In this document: positions 25,649 to 34,327 of the stretch, piece by piece
Numbering within the stretch: the first letter of the stretch is position 1
Layout: every line of letters begins with the position of its first letter
From: Planctomycetota bacterium
GTDB lineage: Bacteria > Planctomycetota > SZUA-567 > JAFGGJ01
Reading direction: 5' to 3'
Length of the DNA stretch: 64,000 nucleotides
NCBI GenBank assembly: GCA_016930595.1
Contig: JAFGGJ010000002.1
Coordinates: 1-64,000, forward strand
The notes under the pieces: model-generated
What the model was told of the DNA's origin: nothing
What the model saw: only the letters and a program-made list of their open reading frames with translations
Database searches by the model: none
Position numbers and translations under genes: made by a program

Positions 25649-26983
25649 TCATTCATCCAGCACGAATTTACGCCGCAGTATGTGGTGATAATGCTGGGCG
25701 AACCGGTGGGCTTCGTCGCGCACGTACATCAGGAGCCTTTTGGCGGCGCTGCGCGGCGGCAGGGGCAGGACTTTTTCTGTATCGCCGGCAAAGACGGTTT
25801 CATTTTCCTTGGCCAGCGACAGGAGCAGCGTTCTGCCGGATGCGCCGGTTTTTTCCAGCGCTTCTTTCACGGCTCTCAGGTGCCCGATGCCTCCGTCCAC
25901 CAGCACGATATCCGGAAAGACGGAACCTTCTTCCGCGAGGCGGCGGTATCTCCGCCGGGCGACTTCGGCCATCGAAGCGTAGTCATCCTGTCCTTCGACC
26001 GTCCGGATGCGGTAGCGCCGGTAGCCGCCGCGCTGCGGTATGCCTTCAAGGAACGTCACGACCGCGCCGACGGTTTCGGCGGGGCCGAGGTTGGAGATAT
26101 CGATTCCGTCTATCAGGCGGGGACGGATGGCGAGTTTCAGGTGGTTCTGGAGCTGGTCGAGTCCCTCCGAAAGGTCGATGGGCGCAACTTCCGGGTGCGA
26201 AGTGTCTTCCAGCGAACCGCGCTCCCCCAGCCTGCGGATGGCGGTTATCTGGTCGCGGACGGCGGCGGCTTCTTCGAAGCGCAACGCTGCCGAAAGTTCG
26301 GCCATGTGTTTTTCCAGGTCCCTGGTTATGCCCGTCCCCGTACCGGAGATGAAGAGGGAAAGGCGGCGGATGTTCTCGCGGTACTCTTCCCGGCCGATCC
26401 TCGCGCAGCACGGTCCCGTACAGCGGCCGATGAAGAAGTTGAGACAGGGGCGGCGGCGGGGGTTTTCCGGGGAGCCTTCGACGATATCGATGTTGCAGGA
26501 GCGGAAGCGGAAGACTCGCTGCAGGTGGTTGAGTGCGGAGCGCAGTTCCTTGACGTGCGGAAAAGGGCCGTAGTAGCGGTCGCCGGAACGTGGCTTGTCG
26601 CGGGACACGGACACCCGTGGGAAGTCTTCGCTCCAGGTGATGACGAGGTAGGGGAAGTCCTTGGAATCCCGGAGGTTGATGTTGAAGCGGGGCTGGAGCT
26701 CCTTGACAAGGCGGTTTTCCAGGAGCAGGGCTTCCACTTCGGAATCCAGAGGGAAGACGTCGAACGAGGCGATTTCTGCGACGAGAGCGCGGGTCTTGGG
26801 GTCATGATGCGACGTGTTTTCGAAATAAGAGCGGACGCGCGAGGCGAGATTCAGGGCCTTGCCGACGTAGATCTCTTCGCCGTCCCGGTTGCGGAAAACG
26901 TATACCCCCGGAGACTCGGGCAGCCGCCGGACAAGCTCCGCGAGCGCTTCGATGCGCCGCTCCGTGTCGTCAGGCGAAGCCAT
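25649..26983 (-). CDS. uvrC: UvrC excinuclease subunit lacking the C-terminal HhH domain
   Basis: 444 residues, against about 600 in typical UvrC. It has the GIY-YIG nuclease (SPGVYVFRNRDGEEIYVGKA, 24-43), a Cys segment (RPCLNFFIGRCTGPC), a UVR motif (ALRFEEAAAVRDQI) that binds UvrB, and the RNase H-like nuclease with GIDISNLG, LVDGGIGHL and DEAHRFAQHYHH. It stops at HHILRRKFVLDE, where the tandem helix-hairpin-helix would begin. No frame downstream restores it, so this is a true short form. It is the last gene of the rib operon and overlaps ribE by 14 bases. Confidence 0.92.
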   Translation of the reverse strand: MASPDDTERRIEALAELVRRLPESPGVYVFRNRDGEEIYVGKALNLASRVRSYFENTSHHDPKTRALVAEIASFDVFPLDSEVEALLLENRLVKELQPRFNINLRDSKDFPYLVITWSEDFPRVSVSRDKPRSGDRYYGPFPHVKELRSALNHLQRVFRFRSCNIDIVEGSPENPRRRPCLNFFIGRCTGPCCARIGREEYRENIRRLSLFISGTGTGITRDLEKHMAELSAALRFEEAAAVRDQITAIRRLGERGSLEDTSHPEVAPIDLSEGLDQLQNHLKLAIRPRLIDGIDISNLGPAETVGAVVTFLEGIPQRGGYRRYRIRTVEGQDDYASMAEVARRRYRRLAEEGSVFPDIVLVDGGIGHLRAVKEALEKTGASGRTLLLSLAKENETVFAGDTEKVLPLPPRSAAKRLLMYVRDEAHRFAQHYHHILRRKFVLDE

Positions 26984-27620
26984 GGTCCCTGAGGAAATCC
27001 ACGTCAATGCCGTGGTCCGGAACGCCGGCCATGCCGATGGCGCGCCTGACGTAACGGGCGATGACGTCGGCTTCGAGGTTGACCCGCGCTCCGGGCTGCA
27101 GGGAGCCCAGGGTCGTGCGCGACAGGGTTTCGGGGATGACCGCAACGCTGAAGACGTCGTCTGCGACTTCGACGACGGTGAGGCTGACGCCGTCCAGGGC
27201 GACGGAACCCTTGGGCGCGACAAGCGCGGCCACCTGAGCCGGCAGGGCGAACACCATTTCCGCGCCCGTTCCGGTGTCCGTCAGCGAGCGGAGCAGGGAA
27301 GTGTCGTCGACGTGGCCGGCGACGATGTGCCCGCCGAAACGGCCGCCGGCGGGGAGGGACCGTTCGAGGTTCACGGCGCGGCCAGGTTGCCATTGAGGTA
27401 TAGTAGAGCGGCCGAGTGTCTCGCCCACCGCCTGGAAGACGGCGGTCTGGCCGGCGACGCCGGCAACGGTAAGGCAAACACCGGAAACGCACACGCTGTC
27501 GCCGGCGGCAAGGGAAGGCGGCCACGTTGCGGGCAGGGACACGGCCAGTTCGACGGCGTTGCCGGGCAGGGATTTCAGGCGTGCCACGGTGCCGACGGCT
27601 TCGACTATTCCCGTGAACAA
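26970..27620 (-). CDS. ribE: Riboflavin synthase, alpha chain
   Basis: 216 residues. It dismutates 6,7-dimethyl-8-ribityllumazine to riboflavin. The two homologous barrels carry FTGIVEAVGTV, CVSGVCLTV, GHIVAGHVD and then ALDGVSLTV and GMAGVPDHGIDVDFL. The start is TTG: the family begins MFTGIVE, and GGGAGGAGG precedes the TTG at a suitable distance inside the end of ribD. It overlaps ribD by 16 bases and uvrC by 14, so translation is coupled. Confidence 0.95.
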   Translation of the reverse strand: MFTGIVEAVGTVARLKSLPGNAVELAVSLPATWPPSLAAGDSVCVSGVCLTVAGVAGQTAVFQAVGETLGRSTIPQWQPGRAVNLERSLPAGGRFGGHIVAGHVDDTSLLRSLTDTGTGAEMVFALPAQVAALVAPKGSVALDGVSLTVVEVADDVFSVAVIPETLSRTTLGSLQPGARVNLEADVIARYVRRAIGMAGVPDHGIDVDFLRDHGFA

Positions 27621-28771
27621 AGCACTGCCTCCTCCCACGAGTACGCCAGGCGCGGATCCAGGGGCGGGTTCACCGCGCACACGTATTTTATATCACGGTC
27701 GAGCCGGTCGGTCGAGAGCTGTTTGAGGACGGGCCGTGGAGCGGAGGCGTATTTCAGCGGCGGGTCGCCGGCTTCCAGCATGTCCGGCGAACGGTACACG
27801 ACGAGCCGGTCGACGAGGCCGGTGTCGAAAAAGGAGGACTGTAGCCGCGGGCCGGCTTCAAGCAGGACGTGGATGAGGCCCATGGAAGCGAGAATTTTCA
27901 GCGCGGAGCGAAGGTCGAGACCGGAGGCGGAGCGCGGCACTTCGACCAGTTCGGCGCCGGCGGATGCGAGAGCACGGGCTTTTTCGGGGGGAGGTGAGGG
28001 AGCGTGGACGATGACGGTGCGGCCGGAGGCGAAGATGCGTGCGCCGGCCGGGGTGCGCAGTTCCGTGTCGAGGATGATTTTTACGGGTGAGCGCCTGTTT
28101 CCGGCGAAGCGGGTGTCGAAAAGCGGGTCGTCGGTGGCGACGGTGCCGGCGCCCGTCAGGATCGCCGAAACAGTCGAGCGGAGGCGGTGCGCGTCAGAGC
28201 GTGCGGCGTCGCCGGTGATGCGGACGTTCCTGCCGGGCACGGACATGACGTCGTCGGCGGAGACGGCCCACTTGGCGGTGACGAAGGGAAGCCCCGTGCG
28301 GACGTGTTTGAAGAACGGGGCGTTGAGGCGCGCGGCGGTAACTGCCTGCGGAATCCGGCAGCGGAAGCTGACGGCGACGCCGGCCCGTTCGAGGACGTCG
28401 GCACCTCCGGCCGCCACGGGATTAGGGTCGTGGTTGAGGATGAAAACGGACGTGATGCCGGCGGCGATGATGGCGTCGGTGCAGGGGGGGGTGCGGCCGT
28501 GGTGCCGGCATGGTTCCAGCGTGACGTACAGGCCGGCGCCGCGGGCGGCGGGCCCGGCGCGGCAGATGGCGAGAGCTTCGGCGTGGGGAGTGCCGGGGGA
28601 TTCGTGGGCGGCGGAGGCGATGATGCGGCCGTCCCGCACGATGACGGCTCCGACGGTCGGATTGGGGAGCGTGAACCCCAGGCGCTCGCAGGCGAGGCCG
28701 AGGGCGGCGTCCCAGAATATGGATTCAGCATCCGCTATCCGCGGGGCTTTCGGAGAAGAGGGCGTCGACAT
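27605..28771 (-). CDS. ribD: Bifunctional riboflavin deaminase-reductase RibD
   Basis: 388 residues from ATG 28771. The N-terminal zinc deaminase has TPHAEALAI and EPCRHHGRTPPC; the C-terminal reductase has FVTAKWAVSADD, GAGTVATDDPLF and LLEAGPRLQSSFF. It deaminates and then reduces the pyrimidine from GTP cyclohydrolase II. The start lies within ftsY, a 47-base overlap, with a weak ribosome site. Later starts would delete residues before the conserved FWDAALGLA segment, so I kept this one. Confidence 0.93.
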   Translation of the reverse strand: MSTPSSPKAPRIADAESIFWDAALGLACERLGFTLPNPTVGAVIVRDGRIIASAAHESPGTPHAEALAICRAGPAARGAGLYVTLEPCRHHGRTPPCTDAIIAAGITSVFILNHDPNPVAAGGADVLERAGVAVSFRCRIPQAVTAARLNAPFFKHVRTGLPFVTAKWAVSADDVMSVPGRNVRITGDAARSDAHRLRSTVSAILTGAGTVATDDPLFDTRFAGNRRSPVKIILDTELRTPAGARIFASGRTVIVHAPSPPPEKARALASAGAELVEVPRSASGLDLRSALKILASMGLIHVLLEAGPRLQSSFFDTGLVDRLVVYRSPDMLEAGDPPLKYASAPRPVLKQLSTDRLDRDIKYVCAVNPPLDPRLAYSWEEAVLCSRE

Positions 28772-29666
28772 AGTCGCGCGGGAAGAATTCGGCGAGGTCG
28801 TCGACCTGTTCGCCGACACCGATGAACTTGACCGGGACTTTTATCTCGTCGTAAATGGCAAGGGCGATGCCGCCCTTGGCGGTGCCGTCGAGCTTGGCGA
28901 GGACGAGACCTGTGAGAGGCAGGATGCCGCTGAAGGTGCGCGCCTGGACGAGGGCGTTCTGGCCGGTGGCGGCGTCGAGGACGAGGAGGGTTTCGTGCGG
29001 GGCGCCCGGTACGGCGCGCTGAGCGACGCGGCCCATTTTTTCGAGTTCGCGCATGAGGTGTTCCTTGTTGTGGAGGCGGCCGGCGGTATCGACGATGACG
29101 ACGTCTTCGCCGCCGGCGATGGCGGCGTCGAGGGAGTTGTGGAGGACGCTGGACGGATCGGCGCCCTGTTCGGCCAGGATAATGCGGGTGCCGGCGCGTT
29201 CGGCCCAGATGCGGAGCTGGTCGACGGCGGCGGCGCGGAAAGTATCGGCGGCGGCGACGAGTACGCTTTTGCCCCTGGAGCGGAAGAAGGCGGCGAGCTT
29301 GCCGACGGTGGTGGTCTTGCCCACGCCGTTGACGCCCACGACGAAGATGACGGTGGGCGGCGACGGGGCGAAGTTGACGACGGATGAACCCGTGGGCAGC
29401 GCGGCCGAAAGATCCTGCTTGACGAAGGCGAGGACGGACGCGGGGTCGGCGGAGATGCGTTTGCGCCTGACGGCGTCGGAAACGCTGTCGCGTATACGCG
29501 TGGCGTTGGCGACGCCCATGTCGGTGGTGATGAGGAGCTCTTCGAGGCGGTCGAGGTCGGAGGGGGAGATGGATGCGCCGGAGAAGATGCCCGAAACGCC
29601 GTCGCGCAGGGCGCGGGCGGTGCGGGCGAGACCGTTCCTGAGGCGGGCGAGGAAGCCGAAGGCCAT
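28725..29666 (-). CDS. ftsY: Signal recognition particle receptor FtsY
   Basis: 313 residues: NG domain only, without the long acidic A domain of the E. coli protein. It opens with a basic amphipathic helix ([23 protein letters not shown]) that probably touches the membrane. GTPase motifs are [39 protein letters not shown] and [10 protein letters not shown], and the C-terminal [12 protein letters not shown] is typical. It docks SRP-ribosome complexes at the inner membrane. AGGAGG lies eight bases before the ATG, one base after the PHP stop. Confidence 0.95.
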   Translation of the reverse strand: MAFGFLARLRNGLARTARALRDGVSGIFSGASISPSDLDRLEELLITTDMGVANATRIRDSVSDAVRRKRISADPASVLAFVKQDLSAALPTGSSVVNFAPSPPTVIFVVGVNGVGKTTTVGKLAAFFRSRGKSVLVAAADTFRAAAVDQLRIWAERAGTRIILAEQGADPSSVLHNSLDAAIAGGEDVVIVDTAGRLHNKEHLMRELEKMGRVAQRAVPGAPHETLLVLDAATGQNALVQARTFSGILPLTGLVLAKLDGTAKGGIALAIYDEIKVPVKFIGVGEQVDDLAEFFPRDYVDALFSESPADSGC

Positions 29667-29667
29667 G

Positions 29668-30555
29668 TCAGGATCCTCCTGGTCGAGGCGAACGCGTTCC
29701 TGCGGCTTCGCGCAGCCTGTCGAGGACGGTGGCGGTGGAGGCATACCGGCCGAGGCGTTCGCGCGTGCGTGCGGACCTTCCATGAAAGTCGCTGCCCGAG
29801 GTGACGACGAGGCCGAGCGATTCGCCGAGGGCGGCGTAATGCCTGCACTGGGCAGGGGAATGCTTGGGGGTGAAGGCTTCGATGCCGGCGAGGCCTGCGT
29901 CGCGGAACAGCGGTATGGCGTCGTCACGGCCGGGGATGGCGGGGTGAGCGAGCACCGGGACGCCGCCGAGTTCGAAGGCGAGGCGGACGGCGTCGTGCAC
30001 GGACAGGGCGAGCTTGGGGACGTGGTACGGGGCGTGGTTGCCGATGAAGCGCTTGTAGACCTGGTGGTTGGAGCCGGCGTAGCCCTTGGCGGTGATGACA
30101 CGCGCCAGGTGCATCCTGCCGACGACGGCGCCGGTGGCTTCGGCTTCGACTTCTTCCATGGAGATATCGTAACCGTCGGAACGGAGCATGGCGACCATGC
30201 GGCGCATGCGATCGCGCCTGTGATCGAGGAAAGGCCGGAGGCGTTCGGAGACGGCGTCGACAGAAGCGCTGATAAGCATGGCGAGGACGTGCCATTCGGA
30301 GCCCTGGTGGTAGGCGGACAGTTCCACGCCGGGGACAAGCTCCAGGCCGATGGAGAGAGCGGCGGAGGCAGCTTCGGGAAGGCCGCGGGCGGTATCATGA
30401 TCCATGATGCCGATCGCGGAGAGACCCGCGTCGGCGGCGCGGGCGAAGACTTCGGCCGGGGAGAGTGCGCCGTCCGAGGCGGTGGTATGGACATGGAGAT
30501 CGACGGTTGCAGGTAGATCCGGAACGGCACTGCCTGGCGGGATGGGGGATGTCAT
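29668..30555 (-). CDS. PHP-domain phosphoesterase (nucleoside bisphosphate phosphatase type)
   Basis: 295 residues. Metal-binding motifs of the PHP fold are visible: DLHVHTTASDG, GIMDHD, a central GRMHLARVI, GGVPVLAHPAIPG and a C-terminal TSGSDFHG. The size and motif order match the YciV/RNase AM group, which removes phosphate from 3',5'-bisphosphate nucleosides or trims 5' ends of RNA. It starts with a 4-base ATGA overlap with nusB and ends one base before ftsY, so it is translated with both. The exact substrate is inferred from family resemblance. Confidence 0.85.
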   Translation of the reverse strand: MTSPIPPGSAVPDLPATVDLHVHTTASDGALSPAEVFARAADAGLSAIGIMDHDTARGLPEAASAALSIGLELVPGVELSAYHQGSEWHVLAMLISASVDAVSERLRPFLDHRRDRMRRMVAMLRSDGYDISMEEVEAEATGAVVGRMHLARVITAKGYAGSNHQVYKRFIGNHAPYHVPKLALSVHDAVRLAFELGGVPVLAHPAIPGRDDAIPLFRDAGLAGIEAFTPKHSPAQCRHYAALGESLGLVVTSGSDFHGRSARTRERLGRYASTATVLDRLREAAGTRSPRPGGS

Positions 30556-31004
30556 GAGGGGTCTGCGTCCGCGGAATCGTCGGAACCGACTTCGTCGGCG
30601 CGGAAACGGCGGGCAAGGCGGTCAAGGATACCGTTGATGAAGGAACCGGAGGCGTCGGCGTCGTAGCGCTTGGCGAGTTCGACGGCTTCGTCGATGACGA
30701 CTTTGAACGGGACGTTGGGACGGTAGATGAGTTCGGCGGCGCCGATGCGGAGGATGTTCCTGCAGATGATGCTCATGCGGTGAATGGGCCAGTTGTCCGC
30801 CGTTTCGGAGATTACCTCGTCAACGACGGGCTGGTTGGAGAGGATGAAGGAGACGATAAGGCCGGCGCGGTCGGAGGCGCGCCGTGCGGTGGGGAAATCC
30901 GAGGCGAAGGAGGGGAACCCTGCGTCTTCGCCTTTCCAGACGTCCCTGCAGTAGAGGTATTGGAGAGCGAGTTCGCGGGCAATGGAGTCGATGGGGCGGG
31001 GCAT
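30552..31004 (-). CDS. nusB: Transcription antitermination factor NusB
   Basis: 150 residues of the all-helical NusB fold: ARELALQYLYCRDVW at the start, then NILRIGAAELIYRPNVPFKVVIDEAVELAKRYDADASGSFINGILDRLARR, which is the diagnostic segment. It binds boxA RNA with NusE in rRNA antitermination. It starts five bases after ribH, a common pairing in bacteria, and overlaps the PHP gene by four bases. Confidence 0.95.
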   Translation of the reverse strand: MPRPIDSIARELALQYLYCRDVWKGEDAGFPSFASDFPTARRASDRAGLIVSFILSNQPVVDEVISETADNWPIHRMSIICRNILRIGAAELIYRPNVPFKVVIDEAVELAKRYDADASGSFINGILDRLARRFRADEVGSDDSADADPS

Positions 31005-31009
31005 GACGG

Positions 31010-31486
31010 TTACCCGGAGAGCTCCGCGAAAAGGTTGGCCATTTCGATGGCGGAGAGCATGGCGTCGGCGCCCTTGTTGCCGGCCTTGGTGCCGGCGCGC
31101 TCAATGGCCTGTTCGACGGTATCGCAGGTGAGGACGCCGAAGGCGACGGGGACGGAGGAGTTCTGTGCGACGGCGGCGATGCCGCGAGCGGCCTGCTGGG
31201 CGACATATTCGAAGTGGGGCGTGGCGCCGCGTATGACGGCGCCGATGCAGACGACGGCGGAGTAGCGGCCGGACTTGACGGCGAGGGATGCGGCCTGGGG
31301 TATTTCGAAGGAACCCGGGACGCGTACGACGTCCACGTTGTCTTCGGAGCCGCCGTGGCGGACGAAGGCGTCGAGCGCGCCGTCGAGGAGGCGTTCGGTG
31401 ATGAAGTCGTTGAAGCGCGCGACGACGACGGCGAACTTCCATTTCGGGGAAGCGACGAGGTTACCGCTTTTTTCGACGGCAGGCAT
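31010..31486 (-). CDS. ribH: 6,7-dimethyl-8-ribityllumazine synthase
   Basis: 158 residues. It condenses ribityl-aminouracil with dihydroxybutanone phosphate, usually as a 60-mer shell or pentamer. Motifs are [43 protein letters not shown] and [18 protein letters not shown]. Of two in-frame ATGs, 31486 is preferred because GGAGG sits five bases before it. It is the first gene of the rib-nusB-ftsY-uvrC operon. I saw no FMN riboswitch in the 121 bases upstream, only a weak TATCAT at 31550-31555. Confidence 0.95.
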   Translation of the reverse strand: MPAVEKSGNLVASPKWKFAVVVARFNDFITERLLDGALDAFVRHGGSEDNVDVVRVPGSFEIPQAASLAVKSGRYSAVVCIGAVIRGATPHFEYVAQQAARGIAAVAQNSSVPVAFGVLTCDTVEQAIERAGTKAGNKGADAMLSAIEMANLFAELSG

Positions 31487-31607
31487 GGCGTCCTCCATAA
31501 CAAGCGCCGGCGGCTGCGGGAAGTCGACAGGGCCGGCATCCGGGACTAAATGATACAGGAAAGGCGGGCGGGCGCCACTGGATATAGGAGCGGGAGATCG
31601 GAAGGCG

Positions 31608-32675
31608 TCAGGCGGTCCTGCGGATCCAGACGTCGCGCTGGGGGAAGGGGATTTCGACGCCGTTCTCGCGGAAGGCCGTATCGACGCCGGAGTTGAAGCG
31701 GTCGATGACGAGGAAGCGGTCATTGTAGTCTTCGATCCAGAATACGACGAGGAGGTTGAGGGAGCTGTCGCCGAAGTCGGTGAAGAAAACGGCGGGCCGC
31801 GGGTCGTTGAGGACGATGTCGATGCCGGCGAGGACGTCGAAGATGATTTTCCTGGCCTTGTCGATGTCGGTGCCGTAAGCGACGCCGAGCGGGTGGCGGA
31901 TTTTGACGCGACTGTCGGGGTAGGAATGGTTGACGACGGGAGACTTGATGATTTCGGAGTTGGGGACGATGAGGAGGGTGGAATCGAAGGAGAGGATCTT
32001 GGTGGAGCGGAGGCCGATGTCCTTGACGTCGCCGATCCTGCCGTCGGCGAGTTCGATGCGGTCGCCGACGCGGAAGGGCTGGTCGGCGATGATGGCGACG
32101 CCGGCGATGATGTTGGCGAGGGTTTCCTGGGCGGCGAAGGCGACGGCCAGGGAGGCGATGCCCGCTGCGCCGAGGAGGGCGGTGATCTTTACGCCGTAGT
32201 AGTCCAGGAGCATGACGCCCGCGATGAAAAAGAAGGAAAGCTTGAGGAAACGGCGCCCGACGATGACGAAGCTCCTGCGCCCCGCGGCGACGGGGCCGGC
32301 GCCGGCCCTGCCGACGTACCATCTTTCGAAGCCTTTCATCAGCGCGAAGACGGCGGCGAGGGCGGTGACGAGGAGCAGGACGAAGGGGCCGTCGGTCATG
32401 ACGCGGCGGCAGGAGGTCCATTCTTCAGGGAGGGCGGCGAGCGAGAGACGCGATACGATGAAGAGGCCGACGCCCCAGTAGAGGACGCGGACGGGCCTGT
32501 CGGAGGAGGCGACGAGGGTGTTGTTGAGGCCGGAAGAGACTCGCCCGGCGATGGGAGTCAGGACGAAGCGCCACGCCAGCCTGAAGACAACGTAACCTGC
32601 AAGCACGACGGCCGCGGCAAGGACGGGCCGGAGCGCGTCCGGCATGTGCGCGAGAAGGGAGAAGGTTTCGAGCAC
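31608..32675 (-). CDS. MscS-family mechanosensitive ion channel
   Basis: 355 residues. Several transmembrane helices lead into the pore-lining helix and beta domain: [43 protein letters not shown], the canonical MscS signature, followed by [29 protein letters not shown]. It releases solutes during hypo-osmotic shock. The GTG at 32675 has GAAAGG six bases upstream; a TTG 18 bases further upstream lacks a ribosome site. It precedes ribH on the same strand by 121 bases. Confidence 0.92.
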   Translation of the reverse strand: MLETFSLLAHMPDALRPVLAAAVVLAGYVVFRLAWRFVLTPIAGRVSSGLNNTLVASSDRPVRVLYWGVGLFIVSRLSLAALPEEWTSCRRVMTDGPFVLLLVTALAAVFALMKGFERWYVGRAGAGPVAAGRRSFVIVGRRFLKLSFFFIAGVMLLDYYGVKITALLGAAGIASLAVAFAAQETLANIIAGVAIIADQPFRVGDRIELADGRIGDVKDIGLRSTKILSFDSTLLIVPNSEIIKSPVVNHSYPDSRVKIRHPLGVAYGTDIDKARKIIFDVLAGIDIVLNDPRPAVFFTDFGDSSLNLLVVFWIEDYNDRFLVIDRFNSGVDTAFRENGVEIPFPQRDVWIRRTA

Positions 32676-32751
32676 GGGAAGCCTTTCGGTCAAGGAGCAG
32701 CCTACAAGATGTTTCGGCAGGAATAGGGCGGCGGTTCAGGAACAGGCGAAC

Positions 32752-32779
32752 TTGCGGGGGGAGGCGGTGCAGATATACT
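32752..32779 (+). promoter_or_regulatory. Possible promoter for trpB2
   Basis: TTGCGG (32752-32757), 16 bases, TATACT (32774-32779), 52 bases before the ATG in the divergent gap with the MscS gene. Confidence 0.4.
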
Positions 32780-32831
32780 GGATGTCTCCGTGGAAGAAAC
32801 GACGACAAAAGGCCGCAGGAAGGAGAGAGTA

Positions 32832-34181
32832 ATGGACAGACGGATATACCTCAAGGCCAAAGACATGCCCAAGCAATGGTACAACGTGCTGGCGGACATA
32901 CCGAAGCCTTTGCCTCCGCCGCTGACGCCGGACGGGCAGCCGATAGGGCCGGAAATGCTGGCGCCGATATTTCCGATGTCGCTCATCGCGCAGGAGGTTT
33001 CGAGCGATAGGTGGATAGACATACCGGAGCCGGTGCGGGAGGTGCTGGCGATATGGCGTCCGACGCCGCTGGTGAGGGCGCTGAACCTGGAGAAGTACCT
33101 GGAAACGCCGGCGAAGATCTACTACAAGAACGAGTCGGTGAGTCCGCCGGGATCGCACAAGCCGAACACCGCGGTGGCCCAGGCCTACTACAACAAGGAA
33201 GCGGGCGTCAAGAGGCTGACGACGGAAACCGGCGCTGGACAATGGGGATCGGCGCTGTCGTTTGCGTGCCAGATATTCGGGCTGGAATGCATGGTGTACA
33301 TGGTGCGGGTGTCGTTCGACCAGAAACCGTACCGCAAGGCGATGATGAACCTGTGGGGGGCGAACGTGGTGCCGAGCCCGTCGGACCAGACAAACGCGGG
33401 CCGGAAAGTACTGGAGATGATGCCGGATACGCCCGGGTCGCTGGGCATAGCGATAAGCGAGGCGGTGGAAGACGCCGTGGGCCGCGAGGATACGAAGTAT
33501 TCTCTGGGCAGCGTGCTGAACCACGTGATACTGCACCAGACCGTTGTGGGGCTGGAGACCAGGAAGCAGCTCAAGATAGCCGGGGACAGTCCTGACGTGC
33601 TGATAGGGTGCGTGGGCGGCGGAAGCAACTTCGGAGGCTTTTTCGTGCCGTTCATACCGGACAAGCTGGAAGGCAAAGACATCGACATAATTGCGGTGGA
33701 ACCCGCGGCGTGCCCGACGATGTCAAGGGGCATTTACGCGTACGACTACGGGGACCTTGCGAAGATGACTCCGCTGCTGAAGATGCACACGCTGGGGCAC
33801 GACTTCATTCCGCCGGGGATACACGCCGGGGGCCTGAGGTACCACGGGATGGCGCCGATAGTGAGCGGGCTGGCGGAACAGGGCCTGATACGGGCGGTGA
33901 ACGTGCACCAGCTGAGCTGCTTTGAGGCGGCGACGGTGTTCGGTCGGACGGAAGGGATCATCGTGGCGCCTGAGACGAGCCACGCGGTGCGCGTGGTGAT
34001 AGACGAAGCGCTGAAGTGCAAGGAGACTGGCGAGCCGAAGACGATAGTGTTCAACCTGTCCGGGCACGGGCACGTGGACATGGCGGCGTACGCGGCGTAC
34101 TACGCGGGCCAGTTGCATGACTACGACTACCCCGACGATGACATAAAACGCGCGCAGGCAAACCTGCCGAAACTGGACTGA
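32832..34181 (+). CDS. trpB2: Tryptophan synthase beta chain, TrpB2 type
   Basis: 449 residues, longer than TrpB1. It converts indole and serine to tryptophan with PLP. The PLP lysine is Lys110 in [23 protein letters not shown] and [12 protein letters not shown] (phosphate-binding loop) follow. The long N-terminal segment, [13 protein letters not shown], and [17 protein letters not shown] are typical of TrpB2, which often works without TrpA. No trpA or other trp gene is nearby, so indole salvage or serine deamination is possible. AAGGAG precedes the ATG, and a strong terminator follows. Confidence 0.93.
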   Translation: MDRRIYLKAKDMPKQWYNVLADIPKPLPPPLTPDGQPIGPEMLAPIFPMSLIAQEVSSDRWIDIPEPVREVLAIWRPTPLVRALNLEKYLETPAKIYYKNESVSPPGSHKPNTAVAQAYYNKEAGVKRLTTETGAGQWGSALSFACQIFGLECMVYMVRVSFDQKPYRKAMMNLWGANVVPSPSDQTNAGRKVLEMMPDTPGSLGIAISEAVEDAVGREDTKYSLGSVLNHVILHQTVVGLETRKQLKIAGDSPDVLIGCVGGGSNFGGFFVPFIPDKLEGKDIDIIAVEPAACPTMSRGIYAYDYGDLAKMTPLLKMHTLGHDFIPPGIHAGGLRYHGMAPIVSGLAEQGLIRAVNVHQLSCFEAATVFGRTEGIIVAPETSHAVRVVIDEALKCKETGEPKTIVFNLSGHGHVDMAAYAAYYAGQLHDYDYPDDDIKRAQANLPKLD

Positions 34182-34214
34182 ACCGGTCCGGAGACGGCGG
34201 AGACACGGAGAGAA

Positions 34215-34253
34215 GGGGCGGCGGCCGCAGGGCCGCCGCCCCGGTTGTTTTTC
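34215..34253 (+). terminator. Rho-independent terminator
   Basis: A perfect 12-bp GC stem (GGGGCGGCGGCC / GGCCGCCGCCCC) with a GCAG tetraloop, then GGTTGTTTTT. It ends the trpB2 transcript. Confidence 0.92.
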
Positions 34254-34327
34254 ACGAAAAGGCGCGTATGCGCGTGACGCCGCGGGGAGCGCCGCCATAA
34301 TTGCAGGGAACGGGAGAGGAGACGGCC

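Noticed and set aside
31487..31607. FMN riboswitch before ribH
   Set aside because: No conserved RFN-element blocks could be seen in these 121 bases.
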